Assembly: GCA_965226865.1 (NCBI GenBank)
Contig: CBDDEH010000004.1
Span: 992,001 to 1,056,000 of the forward strand
Reading direction: 5' to 3'
Length of the DNA stretch: 64,000 bases
DNA from: CBDDEH01 sp965226865
GTDB taxonomy: Bacteria > Chloroflexota > Dehalococcoidia > Lucifugimonadales > JAGWBF01
Shown piece after piece: positions 22,878 to 33,341 of this stretch; within the stretch, counting starts at the first letter, position 1, and each line of letters opens with the position of its first letter. The translations under genes were made by a program, and so were the position numbers. The notes beneath the pieces are model-generated. The model saw only the letters and a list, made by a program, of their open reading frames with translations. It was not told the DNA's origin and searched no databases.

Positions 22878-25800
22878 CTATACCCTCTCTTCTGTTTCCT
22901 CTGGCTCTTCTGTTTTCCTTGACGTTTCGTCGGAGGCGTCTTGGGAGATTTCTTGCACGGCTTCCTCAGGTGCCTCTTCATGGCCATCGTCAGAAGCCTC
23001 AGACGTATCTACGACTTGTACCGGCTCGGCCGGTTCTGCTAGCTCAGCCTCGGCACGTTCAACTGACCCAGCATCCACAGCCTCGACGCCGTCGACGAGC
23101 TCTGCCTTAGCAGCCTCAGCCCCTTCAAGTGAGCCCGCATCGACAGCCTCGACGCCGTCGACGAGCTCTGCCTTAGCAGCCTCGGATTCTCCAATTGACC
23201 CTACGTCATCAATTTCGGCATCAGAAATCTCTATCGGTTGAGCAACCCGCTCTTCCTCGTTCAGGAGCTCTACTGACAATCCAAGGCTCTGCAGTTCCTT
23301 TAGCAACACGTTGAAAGATTCCGGAACGCCGGGTTGGACGACATCCTCCCCCTTAACTATTGCCTCGTAGGTCTTGACTCGTCCTGCGACATCGTCTGAC
23401 TTCACTGTAAGGATCTCTTGTAGGTTGTGGGCAGCTCCATAAGCCTCCAGGGCCCACACCTCCATCTCTCCGAACCTTTGACCGCCGAACTGGGCTTTGC
23501 CACCCAACGGCTGTTGAGTTATGAGGGAGTAAGGACCGGTTGAACGGGCATGGATCTTGTCCTCGACCAGGTGAATGAGTTTGAGCATATATATGTAGCC
23601 AACGCAAACTGGCTGGTCGAAAGGTTCACCCGTCCTGCCATCGAATAAAGTGACTTTCCCAAAAGTAGGGGGGGCCAGCTTTTGCTCTCGATGGACCCGG
23701 ATGGTCTCTTGTCTAAGCTGGTCCAGAGTCATGTCGGCGGTGTCTAACCAGACTTCCTCTCGCAACCACATACGTAGACAAACCTCTTTGGCTTCGCCCA
23801 ATTTCGATTCGTCGAACACACTCTCGGCGTCTATCCCCTTTTCGGTGAGCCACACTTTCACTTTGTCCATTTGAACCTGCGCCGGGTCATCGGACTGCAT
23901 AAAGTCGAGAGCGCCTGCCTTTTGGGCGAACCAAACTCTGGCGAGAGCATCCTCGATGGCAACGTCCGTCGCGCCGTCGAACACGGGCGTTATAGCCCGG
24001 AAGTTCAGAAGTTTGGCTGACCAGCCAAGATGAGTTTCCAAAACCTGACCTAAATTCATTCTTGACGGTACGCCGAGGGGATTTAGAATGATGTCCACCG
24101 GCGTACCATCGGGCAGGAACGGCATATCTTCGGCAGGCAGAATCCGGGCTATGACTCCCTTGTTGCCGTGCCTTCCGGCCATTTTGTCGCCGACTGATAT
24201 CTTCCTAGTCTGTGCTACCCAAACTCTCACCGCTTCATTGACGCCCGGTGGCAGTTCGTCCTTGTCGCGTCTGTCAAGAACCTTCACGTCGATAACCTTG
24301 CCTCGCTCGCCGTGGGGGACTCTGAGAGAAGTGTCCTTGACGTCCCTCGACTTCTCTCCGAAGATCGCCCTAAGGAGCTTTTCTTCGGCAGTAAGCTCAG
24401 TTTCCCCCTTAGGTGTCACTTTGCCTACCAGGATGTCGCCAGGCCCTACTTCGGCCCCGATCCGGATGATTCCCCGCTCATCCAGATCTCTAAGGTTCTC
24501 GTCGCCGACGTTCGGCATGTCTCGGGTGATTTCTTCGGGTCCCAGCTTGGTTTCCCTAGCCTCCATCTCGTACTTCTCAACGTGGATGGAAGTGAAGAAG
24601 TCCTTCTTGACCAGCTCTTCACTGATGATCACTGCATCCTCGTAGTTGTAGCCCTCCCAGCTCATAAATGCCACAAGCACGTTCTGGCCCAATGCTAGCT
24701 GACCCAGGTCTGTAGAAGAGCTGTCGGCGAGGACATCCCCAGCGTTAACGACGTTGCCTTTCTCAACTATGGACCTTTGGTTAAAACAGGTACCCTGGTT
24801 GGTACGGGCGAACTTGATCAGCTTGTGGACATGGTCTTTGCCCTCGGAATCCCGTATGGTCACGGAATCTCCGTTGACGCCGGTCACTACTCCATCGGCC
24901 TTGGAGAGGATCACCTGGCCGCTATCTCTGGCAACTCGCCCTTCAACACCGGTGCCGACCAGCGGGGCTTGTGGCTTCAGCAAAGGAACGGACTGGCGTT
25001 GCATATTGGATCCCATCAGCGCCCTGTTGGCATCGTCATGCTCAAGAAATGGGATGAGGGATGCTGAAACGCTCATGATCTGCATCGGCGAAACATCCAT
25101 GTAGTCCACCGAATCCGGGGGCTCCTCTGAGTATTTCTCCCCGATTCGCACCTCAACTCTGTCCTGTACGAACTGGTTTTTCTTATCCAGTTGAACGTTA
25201 GCCTGGGCGATGATGTATTTTTCCTCTTTGTCCGCAGAAAGATATGTGATGAACCCATTGGAGGCGACAAAAGGTTTGACGGGTATGATCTTGGTAGTAC
25301 CATCAACTATCTGCTTAAACTTGGGCTTTGTTATCACGCCTCCGCTCTTGACTATGACATTGCCATCGGCATCTTTGATTTCCGCCCCCGCCATACGCCC
25401 TTCCAGGTCGGGATCGTCTTTAGGTAACTCATCCAATACTTTTCTATATGGAGACTCGATGAACCCCAGTGGATTGATCTGAGCGAAGGTAGATAGCGAG
25501 CTCAGCAAACCGATGTTGGGACCCTCCGGGGTCTCAATCGGGCAGATGCGGCCATAATGGGAGAAGTGTACGTCGCGAACGTCGAAACCCGCGCGCTCTC
25601 TTGATAATCCGCCGGGACCGAGGGCTGAGAGACGCCTTTTGTGGGTCAGCTCGGCCAGAGGGTTAGTCTGGTCCATGAATTGGGAGAGTTGAGAGCCTCC
25701 AAAGAACTCACGAACCGCAGCTACTACGGGTCTGATGTTAACCAGGGCCTGCGGGGTAGCCTGCTCAGGGTCGATCAGCGTCATACGCTCCCTGACCATC

Positions 25801-26951
25801 CGCTCCATCCTTAGCAGTCCTACCCTGATCTGGTTCTGGACAAGCTCTCCTACCGAACGGACCCTCCTATTACCGAGATGGTCGATGTCATCGGTGGTGT
25901 CTTCATGGTTATTGACCTTGATCATAGTCTTGAATACCGAGATGAGGTCGCGGTTAGTTAGCACCCTCATATCGGAAGACTCGTCAAGACCCAATCGGGT
26001 ATTGAGCTTGTAACGGCCGACCTTCCCGAGGTCGTAACGGCGTGGATCGAAAAACAGGTCCTTAACAAGAGCCCGTGCGTTATCGAGGCTGGGGGGCTCT
26101 CCGGGTCGGAGACGCCGGTAGAACTCGATCTGAGCGCTGGCTATGCTCCTGGATTTCGCCTTGTCGTATTCTTCGTTCGGCCTGAACTGCTGCCAGAGTG
26201 CCTTAAAATCGTCCTCCCTAAAATGGATCTCCGCTTCATCCACCGGGGCATCCCGTTCCAGGGTTGACCGTATGTAACGGTACGTTTCATTGGTATCGAC
26301 GTCTTCGAACAACGCAAGAATCTCTTCGTCAGAAGCAATGCCTATTGCCCTCAGGAAAACAGTAGCTGAGACCTTGCGCTTGCGGTCCACCTTCACCGAT
26401 AACACATTTTTGGAACTCGTCTCGAACTCCAACCAAGCGCCCCGAGAAGGAATCAATTTGGCGAAGCAAAGATCTCTGTCACTTGCGATATCTCTTTCCA
26501 GAACAAAATAGGCGCCCGGGGATCGCACTAGCTGGCTGACGACCACTCTCTCGGCTCCGTTGACTACGAAGGTGCCGTTCTCGGTCATCATGGGCAGGTC
26601 GCCCACGAATATCTCCTGCTCCTTGATCTCACCGGTCTCTTTCATGATGAGCCGGGTCTTGACATAAAGAGGAGCGGCGTAGGTTATCTCCTTGGCCTTA
26701 CACTCTTCTGGAGAATACTTGGGCTCACGGAAATAATGGTCCACAAACTCCAGCCCGTATTTGTTGCCGGTATAATCTTGAATCGGGGAGATCTCTTTAT
26801 AGACTTCCGCGAGACCTTCTGCTTTAAACCATCCGAAGGACTCAATTTGACTCCGAATGAGGTTTGGGATCGCCAGGACTTGGGAAATGCGGGAATAGGA
26901 CCTGACATGTTCAACGGGCGTGGCTTGAACCACGGAACGGGCCATAGACAT
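22878..26951 (-). CDS. rpoB: RNA polymerase subunit beta
   Basis: The 1357-residue subunit has the usual landmarks: [20 protein letters not shown] in the rifampicin region, [38 protein letters not shown], and [20 protein letters not shown]. After the normal end ([15 protein letters not shown]) about 120 extra residues form an acidic alanine/glutamate tail that includes a 22-residue tandem repeat beginning [14 protein letters not shown]. The ATG at 26951 follows a CTTAGGAGAG site. A strong promoter lies about 120 nt upstream. Confidence 0.98.
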   Translation of the reverse strand: MSMARSVVQATPVEHVRSYSRISQVLAIPNLIRSQIESFGWFKAEGLAEVYKEISPIQDYTGNKYGLEFVDHYFREPKYSPEECKAKEITYAAPLYVKTRLIMKETGEIKEQEIFVGDLPMMTENGTFVVNGAERVVVSQLVRSPGAYFVLERDIASDRDLCFAKLIPSRGAWLEFETSSKNVLSVKVDRKRKVSATVFLRAIGIASDEEILALFEDVDTNETYRYIRSTLERDAPVDEAEIHFREDDFKALWQQFRPNEEYDKAKSRSIASAQIEFYRRLRPGEPPSLDNARALVKDLFFDPRRYDLGKVGRYKLNTRLGLDESSDMRVLTNRDLISVFKTMIKVNNHEDTTDDIDHLGNRRVRSVGELVQNQIRVGLLRMERMVRERMTLIDPEQATPQALVNIRPVVAAVREFFGGSQLSQFMDQTNPLAELTHKRRLSALGPGGLSRERAGFDVRDVHFSHYGRICPIETPEGPNIGLLSSLSTFAQINPLGFIESPYRKVLDELPKDDPDLEGRMAGAEIKDADGNVIVKSGGVITKPKFKQIVDGTTKIIPVKPFVASNGFITYLSADKEEKYIIAQANVQLDKKNQFVQDRVEVRIGEKYSEEPPDSVDYMDVSPMQIMSVSASLIPFLEHDDANRALMGSNMQRQSVPLLKPQAPLVGTGVEGRVARDSGQVILSKADGVVTGVNGDSVTIRDSEGKDHVHKLIKFARTNQGTCFNQRSIVEKGNVVNAGDVLADSSSTDLGQLALGQNVLVAFMSWEGYNYEDAVIISEELVKKDFFTSIHVEKYEMEARETKLGPEEITRDMPNVGDENLRDLDERGIIRIGAEVGPGDILVGKVTPKGETELTAEEKLLRAIFGEKSRDVKDTSLRVPHGERGKVIDVKVLDRRDKDELPPGVNEAVRVWVAQTRKISVGDKMAGRHGNKGVIARILPAEDMPFLPDGTPVDIILNPLGVPSRMNLGQVLETHLGWSAKLLNFRAITPVFDGATDVAIEDALARVWFAQKAGALDFMQSDDPAQVQMDKVKVWLTEKGIDAESVFDESKLGEAKEVCLRMWLREEVWLDTADMTLDQLRQETIRVHREQKLAPPTFGKVTLFDGRTGEPFDQPVCVGYIYMLKLIHLVEDKIHARSTGPYSLITQQPLGGKAQFGGQRFGEMEVWALEAYGAAHNLQEILTVKSDDVAGRVKTYEAIVKGEDVVQPGVPESFNVLLKELQSLGLSVELLNEEERVAQPIEISDAEIDDVGSIGESEAAKAELVDGVEAVDAGSLEGAEAAKAELVDGVEAVDAGSVERAEAELAEPAEPVQVVDTSEASDDGHEEAPEEAVQEISQDASDETSRKTEEPEETEERV
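23081..23183 (-). repeat. 66-bp tandem repeat in the rpoB tail
   Basis: A sequence starting CCTCGACGCCGTCGACGAGC at 23081 recurs at 23147, a 66-bp period that encodes two nearly identical 22-residue units of the beta-subunit C-terminal tail. The high identity at DNA level points to recent duplication. Confidence 0.8.
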
Positions 26952-27077
26952 GCTTCACTCTCCTAAGGGGCTAAGAAACAAAAAGTCGCGCGGAAAATGA
27001 CAAAGAGGGACCAGTGTCCCGAGATTGGGTTTGGAGATTAAGAATAGCTCGTCCGTCGAGGCATACCGCAATCCTGC

Positions 27078-27105
27078 ACTATACCTCCGATTCAAGTAAT
27101 GTCAA
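27078..27105 (-). promoter_or_regulatory. Promoter of rpoB-rpoC-pyrD
   Basis: On the minus strand TTGACA (27105-27100) and TATAGT (27083-27078) are 16 bp apart, giving a leader of about 120 nt before rpoB. No ribosomal protein gene lies upstream, so rpoBC has its own promoter here. Confidence 0.7.
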
Positions 27106-27168
27106 GTGCAGAACACCGCAATTTCTGTAATGTTCTCTATATTGGTTCTGCTAACCCATATTGATCCA

Positions 27169-27197
27169 TTGCAACCCTATTGCCCTATTGATAGAAT
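27169..27197 (+). promoter_or_regulatory. Promoter of tRNA-Lys
   Basis: TTGCAA (27169-27174) and TAGAAT (27192-27197) have 17-bp spacing and end about 40 bp before the tRNA. Confidence 0.6.
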
Positions 27198-27238
27198 CCG
27201 ATGGGCAAGTGGCGTTACTACGAACGCCGAAACAACAT

Positions 27239-27316
27239 GGGCCGTTAGCTCAGTTTGGTCAGAGCACCGGACTTTTAATCCGGGTGTCCAGGGTTCGAAT
27301 CCCTGACGGCCCACCA
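27239..27316 (+). tRNA. tRNA-Lys (anticodon UUU)
   Basis: The 78-nt cloverleaf pairs GGGCCGT with ACGGCCC, has the anticodon loop CTTTTAA (UUU), T-loop GGTTCGAATCC, and an encoded CCA at 27314-27316. It has the same GCCCACCA 3' end as the two tRNAs next to the recombinases, but no integrase sits beside it. Confidence 0.95.
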
Positions 27317-27358
27317 TCCCAACCCTGTTACGTTTGTTTACCATGAGCTGGGTCGCTA

Positions 27359-28885
27359 ATGACTGACCAAACGACACCACCCACCCTGGTTGAGTTATTG
27401 GAGTTTGGAGAATCAGCCGCCGCGGCAATACAGGTGCCCAACGGACGCACTATCACTTACGACTCCCTCAGGCGCCAGGTCCATATGCTGTCGCAACGGC
27501 TGACAGATCTCGGGATTCGCCGAACAGACCGGGTGGCGATCCTCCTTCCTAACGGACCCGAAACAGTAATCTCATTCCTAGCGGTTACCGCCGTCGCGAT
27601 CGCGGCTCCGTTGAATCCGGCTTATAAGCCTCGTGAGCTGAAATTCTACCTGGAAGACGCCAAAGCACGGGCCATCATTACTTCCAAAAATATAACCAGG
27701 GAGCCCACAGATACCTCGTTGATTCACATCGTTGCGGCTTCAGATTCCAATGGCGAAGTCAGCTTCACACGTCCCAAAAAGCGGCAAAGTCTTTCGCCAG
27801 GCCCTCCCAGTCCGGGTGACGTGGCATTGGTGCTCCACACCAGCGGCACTACCAGCCGCCCTAAACGGGTGCCGTTGACTCATGCCAACCTGGCTGCATC
27901 GGTGCGCAACATCGTCGAGACATATCAGTTAACCGATCAGGATGCCTCCTTATGCGTAATGCCGCTATTTCACGTTCACGGACTTGTGGCATCGGCCCTG
28001 TCAACTTTGGCTTCTGGTGGGACGTTGGTGATACCGCCCCGTTTTGACGCTTTGAGTTTTTGGCCAGTAGTTAGGGCTCACGATGTCACCTGGTTCACAG
28101 CGGTGCCAAGTATGCATCAGGCCCTCTTGAAAAGAGCCCGACGTAAAAATGGCCATACCGACTTGGGGAAACATAGATTACGATTTGTACGTTCCTGCAG
28201 CGCGCCTTTGCCATCCGACACCATGATAGAACTCGAAGATTTGTTCCGAGTGCCGGTGCTGGAGGCCTACGGGATGACCGAGGCCACTCATCAGATGACC
28301 TCTAACCCTTTGCCTCCTGGCCTACGGGTCCCTGGATCGGTCGGACCTGGTACAGGCGTAGCGGTCGCGATTATGGACGAGGCCGGAAAAGTCCAGGATA
28401 GCGGAGTAAGGGGAGAGGTGGTTATACAGGGCACCAACGTTACGGCAGGTTACGAGGATAACGCCGAGGCCAACGCCGCGTCGTTCACGGATGGATGGTT
28501 CCGAACCGGGGACGAAGGAATACTTGATTCCAAAGGCTATTTGACCCTGGTCGGCCGTCTCAAAGAGCTAATCAACCGGAGTGGAGAGAAAATCTCCCCC
28601 TGGGAAATCGATGAGGTGTTAAAGAAGCACCCTTCAGTATCAGAGGCTGTGGCCTTCGGGGTCGCTCACCCAACCCACGGAGAAGAGCCTGCTGCGGCTG
28701 TGGTTCTTACCGCCCCAGCAACTCAGAGGGAGTTGGTCGCCCATTGCCGAGCTCATCTTGCCGATTTCAAGTGCCCACGCGTCATTCATATCGTCGACAA
28801 AATCCCGACAACTGCCACTGGAAAAGTGCAACGCAGGGCGGTAGCCGCTGCTTTGGCCAGCGGGTCCTCCGAGTCCGTATCATGA
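27359..28885 (+). CDS. AMP-dependent acyl-CoA synthetase/ligase (oxalyl-CoA synthetase-like)
   Basis: The 508-residue enzyme belongs to the ANL adenylate-forming family, which activates a carboxylic acid to its acyl-adenylate and then the CoA thioester. The P-loop is LHTSGTTSRPKRVPLTH, A5 is EAYGMTEATHQM, A7 is GWFRTGDEG, the hinge NRSGEKISPWEIDE, and the catalytic lysine is in TTATGKVQRR. The VPLTHANL form and overall look are closest to Pcs60/oxalate-CoA ligase-type enzymes, but the substrate cannot be fixed from sequence. It overlaps the next reductase by 4 nt, so the two are co-translated. Confidence 0.85.
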   Translation: MTDQTTPPTLVELLEFGESAAAAIQVPNGRTITYDSLRRQVHMLSQRLTDLGIRRTDRVAILLPNGPETVISFLAVTAVAIAAPLNPAYKPRELKFYLEDAKARAIITSKNITREPTDTSLIHIVAASDSNGEVSFTRPKKRQSLSPGPPSPGDVALVLHTSGTTSRPKRVPLTHANLAASVRNIVETYQLTDQDASLCVMPLFHVHGLVASALSTLASGGTLVIPPRFDALSFWPVVRAHDVTWFTAVPSMHQALLKRARRKNGHTDLGKHRLRFVRSCSAPLPSDTMIELEDLFRVPVLEAYGMTEATHQMTSNPLPPGLRVPGSVGPGTGVAVAIMDEAGKVQDSGVRGEVVIQGTNVTAGYEDNAEANAASFTDGWFRTGDEGILDSKGYLTLVGRLKELINRSGEKISPWEIDEVLKKHPSVSEAVAFGVAHPTHGEEPAAAVVLTAPATQRELVAHCRAHLADFKCPRVIHIVDKIPTTATGKVQRRAVAAALASGSSESVS

Positions 28886-29850
28886 AGTTCGCGGTCGTAG
28901 GCGCTGGAGCGATAGGTTCATATCTTGGGGCCAAATTGTCGCTAGCTGGGCAAGAAGTCCATCTCATCGCCCGCGGCCCTCACCTTCGAGTGATGCAAGA
29001 GCATGGCGTACGTGTGAGAGGCCACGATGCGGATTTTCAGGTCTCGATCCCAGCTACCGACGACTTTAACCTGGCTGGCCCTGTTGATTTCGTGTTCCTG
29101 ACCGTAAAAGCCCACAGCTTAACCGAAGTTGCCCCAAAGCTGACCCCATTGCTGGGGCCGGAGACGGTGGTGGTGTCCGCCCAAAACGGCATGCCCTGGT
29201 GGTATTTCCAACACCATGGTGGGCCGTGGGATGGATCTTGTCTGGAAAGTGTTGATCCCGAGGGCGTCATAACCCGAGCCGTCGAGACGCGCAGGATAAT
29301 AGGCTGCGTAATCTATATCTCCGCTGTGATCGCTGAGCCTGGAGTGATCGAATACGTCGAAGGCAATCGCCTAGCCATTGGAGAACTGGACGGCTCTCAA
29401 AGCGAAAGGTGCAAACGATTGTCTAAAGTCCTAGCCAACGCAGGGTTCAAAAGCCCAGTTCGTTCGAACATACGCCATGACATTTGGGTAAAGCTTCTGG
29501 GCAACGTGGTCTTCAACCCCATCAGTGCGCTCACCGGTGCCACTCTCGTAGAAATAGCGACCCATCCGGAGGCGAAGTCACTAGTACGTGAGGTCATGAA
29601 AGAAACCGATTCCGTAGCAAGGGCGCTGGGTGTTGAAATAGCAATCACCATTGATCAAAGGATCAGAGGAGCCCAGAACGTCGGCCACCACAAAACGTCT
29701 ATGCTCCAGGATGTCGAGGCTGGGAAGCCGATTGAGTTGGAGAGCGTGGTCGGTGCGGTGGTTGAGCTGGGTGACAAGCTGAGAATTCCGGTGCCTCATA
29801 CCCGCGCCCTGTACGCCTGCGCCAAATTGCTGGCGCAAAAGTTGGGGTAA
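28882..29850 (+). CDS. Ketopantoate reductase family protein (PanE/ApbA)
   Basis: The ATG at 28882 (ATGA overlap with the ligase) gives 322 residues. The NADP-binding start MKFAVVGAGAIGSYLGAKLS, the VFLTVKAHSL strand, SAQNGMPWWYF, and the C-terminal domain with KLLGNVVFNPISALTGAT are typical. Linkage to an acyl-CoA ligase rather than to panB or panC suggests a 2-oxo acid reductase of other specificity. The substrate is unknown. A larger upstream frame from 28744 lies inside the ligase gene and was not used. Confidence 0.85.
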   Translation: MKFAVVGAGAIGSYLGAKLSLAGQEVHLIARGPHLRVMQEHGVRVRGHDADFQVSIPATDDFNLAGPVDFVFLTVKAHSLTEVAPKLTPLLGPETVVVSAQNGMPWWYFQHHGGPWDGSCLESVDPEGVITRAVETRRIIGCVIYISAVIAEPGVIEYVEGNRLAIGELDGSQSERCKRLSKVLANAGFKSPVRSNIRHDIWVKLLGNVVFNPISALTGATLVEIATHPEAKSLVREVMKETDSVARALGVEIAITIDQRIRGAQNVGHHKTSMLQDVEAGKPIELESVVGAVVELGDKLRIPVPHTRALYACAKLLAQKLG

Positions 29851-29985
29851 TGTGATCTGTGCCCTCAATAGTCTAACTCCTATGATATTATTATTCAGCT
29901 TTTCGAACACCATCTGGATGACTTTACCAACCCGAACTTTTCCTAACCTAGCGTAGTGTAAACATTAGGCCGCACGGGAGACGCG

Positions 29986-30912
29986 GTGCAAAGATATATC
30001 TTTATTAGGCTGCTCCAGGCGATTTTCGTACTGTTTGTCGTATCTATAATCGTCTTCGGGCTAACCCGCTTGTCCGGGAGCCCGGTCGACTTCATGTTGC
30101 CATTTAATGCGACTCAGGACGATCGAGACCGATTGGAAGCATACTGGGGTCTGGACAGATCCATACCTGAACAGTACTTCAAGTTTCTTGAGAACGCGGT
30201 TAACGGGGGATTTGGCGAGTCCATAAAGTGGCCCGGCAACACCGCCATGGGCATGATCAAAAGCCGCACTGTGGCGTCACTGCAGCTCGCTTCCGCTGGC
30301 TTGGGACTGGCGCTGGTTTTGGCCTTGGTATTCGGAGTGTTAAGTGCGGTTAAGAAAGATACGCCTATTGATTACGTGGGCAAGATATTTGCCATACTTG
30401 GCCAGTCCGCGCCTCCATTCTGGGTCGGCATCGTGCTGATTTGGATCTTCTCTGTGGAGTTAGGCTGGCTGCCCACGTCGGGGCGGGGCGGGTTTAAACA
30501 CTACATCTTGCCGGTTGTCACTCTGGGTTGGTTCCAGGTCGCGGCCGTAATGCGTCTGGTACGCTCTTCGATGCTGGACGCTTTGGGCAGCGAATACGTC
30601 AAGCTAGCTCGCGTAAAGGGTCTGCCTGAGTGGAAGATTGTTTGGAAGCACGCCCTCCGCAACGCCGCAATCGTGCCGCTAACGTATTTCGGCATCATCG
30701 CCGGTTGGCTGGTTATGGGTACCGTTATCGTTGAGACTGTTTTCGCCTGGCCCGGCATAGGTTTGCTGGCGTTCGAAGCCCTGGTCGGTAGAGACTTTCA
30801 GGTCGTGCAGGCCGTTGTGATTGTCGCCGCTTTTGTGTTTGTTGTTATCAACCTGGTGGTGGACGTTTTGTACGCTTATCTGGATCCTCGAATACGTCTC
30901 GGAGAGGGATAG
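29986..30912 (+). CDS. Peptide/nickel-type ABC transporter permease (OppB/DppB)
   Basis: The GTG at 29986 follows GGGAGA. This 308-residue membrane protein starts MQRYIFIRLLQAIFVLFVVS and has the DppB-type features LTRLSGSPVDFM, WGLDRSIPEQYFKFL, and the EAA-loop sequence EYVKLARVKGLPEWKIVWKH. About six membrane segments are visible. It overlaps the OppC-like gene by 1 nt. No binding protein or ATPase genes follow, so the substrate is unknown. Confidence 0.92.
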   Translation: MQRYIFIRLLQAIFVLFVVSIIVFGLTRLSGSPVDFMLPFNATQDDRDRLEAYWGLDRSIPEQYFKFLENAVNGGFGESIKWPGNTAMGMIKSRTVASLQLASAGLGLALVLALVFGVLSAVKKDTPIDYVGKIFAILGQSAPPFWVGIVLIWIFSVELGWLPTSGRGGFKHYILPVVTLGWFQVAAVMRLVRSSMLDALGSEYVKLARVKGLPEWKIVWKHALRNAAIVPLTYFGIIAGWLVMGTVIVETVFAWPGIGLLAFEALVGRDFQVVQAVVIVAAFVFVVINLVVDVLYAYLDPRIRLGEG

Positions 30913-32012
30913 TGGCCGAGGTCACAAATATCTCCAGCCGGATAAACCTAGCCAAATCCGGGCGAGGTCGTTGGTATTCTTGGGGTTCCATTAGACGTCT
31001 AGTCAAAGAGCTTAGACGTTATCCGGTTGTTCCGATCGTGGTCCTTCTACTGGTCCTTATCATTCCGGCTATTTTTGCCGATGTGATCGCTCCCCATGAC
31101 CCCATAAAGGCCGATCTTGCCCATCGTCTAGAGCCTCCGGCCTGGGTCGGGCATAGCATTTTAAGCAAGACTGTCGTCGAACAGGGGCAGGTGCGAGACA
31201 GCAAGAATGAAATGTCGATAACTTCTGCGAGACAACTGAGGCCGGGTTCCGGCATAGGGCAAAGTCCGAATGTAAGTGAGAACCTCAAAGTTGGTGATGA
31301 AATACAGGTCGTTACCAGCCCTGGCGGCAGTTGGTCCAGACCATTGGGAACAGACACATTGGGCAGAGATATTCTTAGTCGTATGATACACGGCGCCAGA
31401 GTGTCGTCCATCGTTTCCCTGATTGTAATCGCCATTTCCGGGGTGATCGGGACCAGTCTAGGTTTGATAGCTGCTTTCTATGGAGGATGGGTTGACTATA
31501 CGATCTCCAGGGTCGTCGACATTTTCTTGTCCATACCGCCGTTGCTGATAGCACTCGTTCTGGTATTTACCATTGGTCCTAGTTTGAGCATCGTTGTGGC
31601 AGTGATTGTTATACAGCTATGGTCTGTCTATGCACGGCTTGTACGTGGCGAGACCCTGTCCCTTATGGGGCAAGATTATATTGCGCGTGCCAGGGTTGCG
31701 GGCGCGTCTAACCCACGTATCATCATGCGCCATCTGTTTCCCAACGTCGTAAACAGCCTTATCGTTCTGGCCACCCTACAAGTCGGATTTGTCATTATTT
31801 TCGAGGCTGCCCTTAGCTTCCTGGGAGCCGGTATTCCAAGGCCGACTCCCTCGTGGGGAGTAATCGTTGCTGACGGGCGAGACTTGATAATCGCATCAGG
31901 GTGGTGGGTATCCATCTTCTCCGGTCTTGCTATTGTGCTTACGGTGCTTTCGGTTAACCTCATAGGCGACTGGACGCGGGATAGGCTTGACCCGAAACTA
32001 AGGCATATCTAA
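30912..32012 (+). CDS. Peptide/nickel-type ABC transporter permease (OppC/DppC) with inserted loop
   Basis: The 366-residue permease begins at GTG 30912. It has the N-terminal segment RYPVVPIVVLLLVLIIPAIF, the PLGTDTLGRDILSRMIHGAR motif, and the EAA loop ARVAGASNPRIIMRHLFPNV. Between LEPPAW (about residue 78) and PLGTDTLG (144) there is an insertion of about 65 polar residues in the extracytoplasmic loop, which is normally only a few residues here. The inserted stretch (residues 125-136) has a small beta-like segment (LKVGDEIQVVTS). The partner of the preceding OppB-like permease. Confidence 0.9.
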   Translation: MAEVTNISSRINLAKSGRGRWYSWGSIRRLVKELRRYPVVPIVVLLLVLIIPAIFADVIAPHDPIKADLAHRLEPPAWVGHSILSKTVVEQGQVRDSKNEMSITSARQLRPGSGIGQSPNVSENLKVGDEIQVVTSPGGSWSRPLGTDTLGRDILSRMIHGARVSSIVSLIVIAISGVIGTSLGLIAAFYGGWVDYTISRVVDIFLSIPPLLIALVLVFTIGPSLSIVVAVIVIQLWSVYARLVRGETLSLMGQDYIARARVAGASNPRIIMRHLFPNVVNSLIVLATLQVGFVIIFEAALSFLGAGIPRPTPSWGVIVADGRDLIIASGWWVSIFSGLAIVLTVLSVNLIGDWTRDRLDPKLRHI

Positions 32013-32118
32013 ATATCCGGTTTTGCGAACGCCTTTTCCTTTGCGGCAAGCTTACTATCAGGTTGTCGCCGATATCCCCGATTCATCTGTGCTCTCGTTC
32101 ATAATGATGGGTGGCACT

Positions 32119-33145
32119 TAGAATAGTGTCATTATGAAGATAGTAGGAGCAAGAGGACGTGGAGCAAAGAGTATAAGTAGGGTTCAAGAGCTGTCGAGGA
32201 TGGCTAGGCAGCGCCTGAAGTGGATGGATTACTACCTAGATTATGAGAACAATGCCTCTCTGACCTGCCGTTACTTCGGGATCAGCCGTCAGACCTTCTA
32301 TAGGTGGAAGCGAAGGTACAATCCCAGGGACCTGAGGAGCTTGGAGGAGAGGAGCCACAGGCCCAGGCGCTTACGTCAGCCCACCTGGTCTGGGGAGCTG
32401 GCCATAGCAGTATTTCATCTGAGGGAGCAGTACCCCAGGTGGGGCAAGGACAAGCTGATGGTTATGCTACGGGAGCGAGGCTGGCAGGTCTCCACCTCTA
32501 TGGTCGGACGTATACTGAGCTCACTGAAGGCCCGTGGGGTGCTCAAAGAACCCCATGCCGCTGGTATCTCCACTCGTAAGCGAGTGTGAAGACGCCCTTA
32601 TGTTGTACGTAAGCCCAAAGGGTATGTTGTAAAGGAACCCGGGGATTTGGTGCAGGTGGACACCCTGGATGTGCGGCCTCTCCCCGGCATGGCGCTGAAA
32701 CACTTCACCGCCAGAGACGTGGTCTCCCGCTGGGATGTGGTAGAAGCCCACTCTAGAGCCACCGCCAGGACAGCTGCAGGCTTCCTTGATGCCCTGCAAG
32801 CCCGGATGCCCTTCCCAGTACGAGCTATACAGGTGGACGGCGGCTCTGAGTTCCAGGCAGGCTTCGAGTCGGAATGCCAGCGCCGGGGCCTATTGCTCTT
32901 TGTCCTGCCACCCCGATCTCCTAAGCTCAACGGCTGTGTGGAACGGGCCCAGCGCACCCATACCGAAGAGTTCTATGAAGTTGCAGATTTCTCCCTGGAC
33001 CTGGCCACCCTGAACCAGGAGCTCCAGGCTTGGGAACGAACCTATAACACTATCCGACCCCACCAGGCCCTGGGCTACCTCACTCCCCACCAATTCGTCA
33101 CCCATTCCCAACATCAACGGAAGGAGGCCAAGTGTCACTAATCTA
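32119..33145 (+). mobile_element. Degenerate transposase element (IS481-like)
   Basis: The ends show an imperfect inverted match: TAGAATAGTGTCA at 32119 and, on the complement, TAGATTAGTGACA ending at 33145. The single transposase gene inside carries a nonsense mutation. The exact ends are uncertain. Confidence 0.5.
32134..33141 (+). pseudogene. IS481-like DDE transposase with in-frame TGA
   Basis: A single 335-codon frame is interrupted by TGA at 32587-32589. The N-terminal half has an HTH (CRYFGISRQTFYRWKRRYNP) and RPRRLRQPTWSGEL. The C-terminal half is an integrase core with VQVDTLDVRP, AIQVDGGSEFQAGF and LNGCVERAQRTHTEEFYE as DDE residues, ending RPHQALGYLTPHQF. The TGA probably replaces TGG, and both halves stay in phase. 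The gene is probably inactive unless the second half starts independently at GTG 32650. Confidence 0.8.
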
Positions 33146-33245
33146 CTGGACGAGTACACGATGTTGAAGCGCCCAGGAATTTCTGTTAGGATTAGCTGGA
33201 CAATCAAATAAGGTCTGATGGGTCCCAACGTGGAGTACCTTTAAG

Positions 33246-33337
33246 GCAGTCCAGAGAGGCTGGCAAGGTTTTGGCCCCTAGCGATAATCCCAAGGTAAAA
33301 AACCAGCCCTTGCCGGCAGCGGCGAGGGCTTTTGTTT
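33246..33337 (+). promoter_or_regulatory. PyrR-binding transcription attenuator
   Basis: GCAGTCCAGAGAGGCTGG at 33246-33263 contains the conserved AGTCCAGAGAGGCT loop bound by PyrR. Further on AGCCCTTGCC (33305-33314) pairs with GGCGAGGGCT (33321-33330), followed by TTTGTTT, an intrinsic terminator. When PyrR with UMP binds the first element, the terminator forms. The site lies 5 nt upstream of the pyrR start. Confidence 0.9.
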
Positions 33338-33341
33338 ATAT

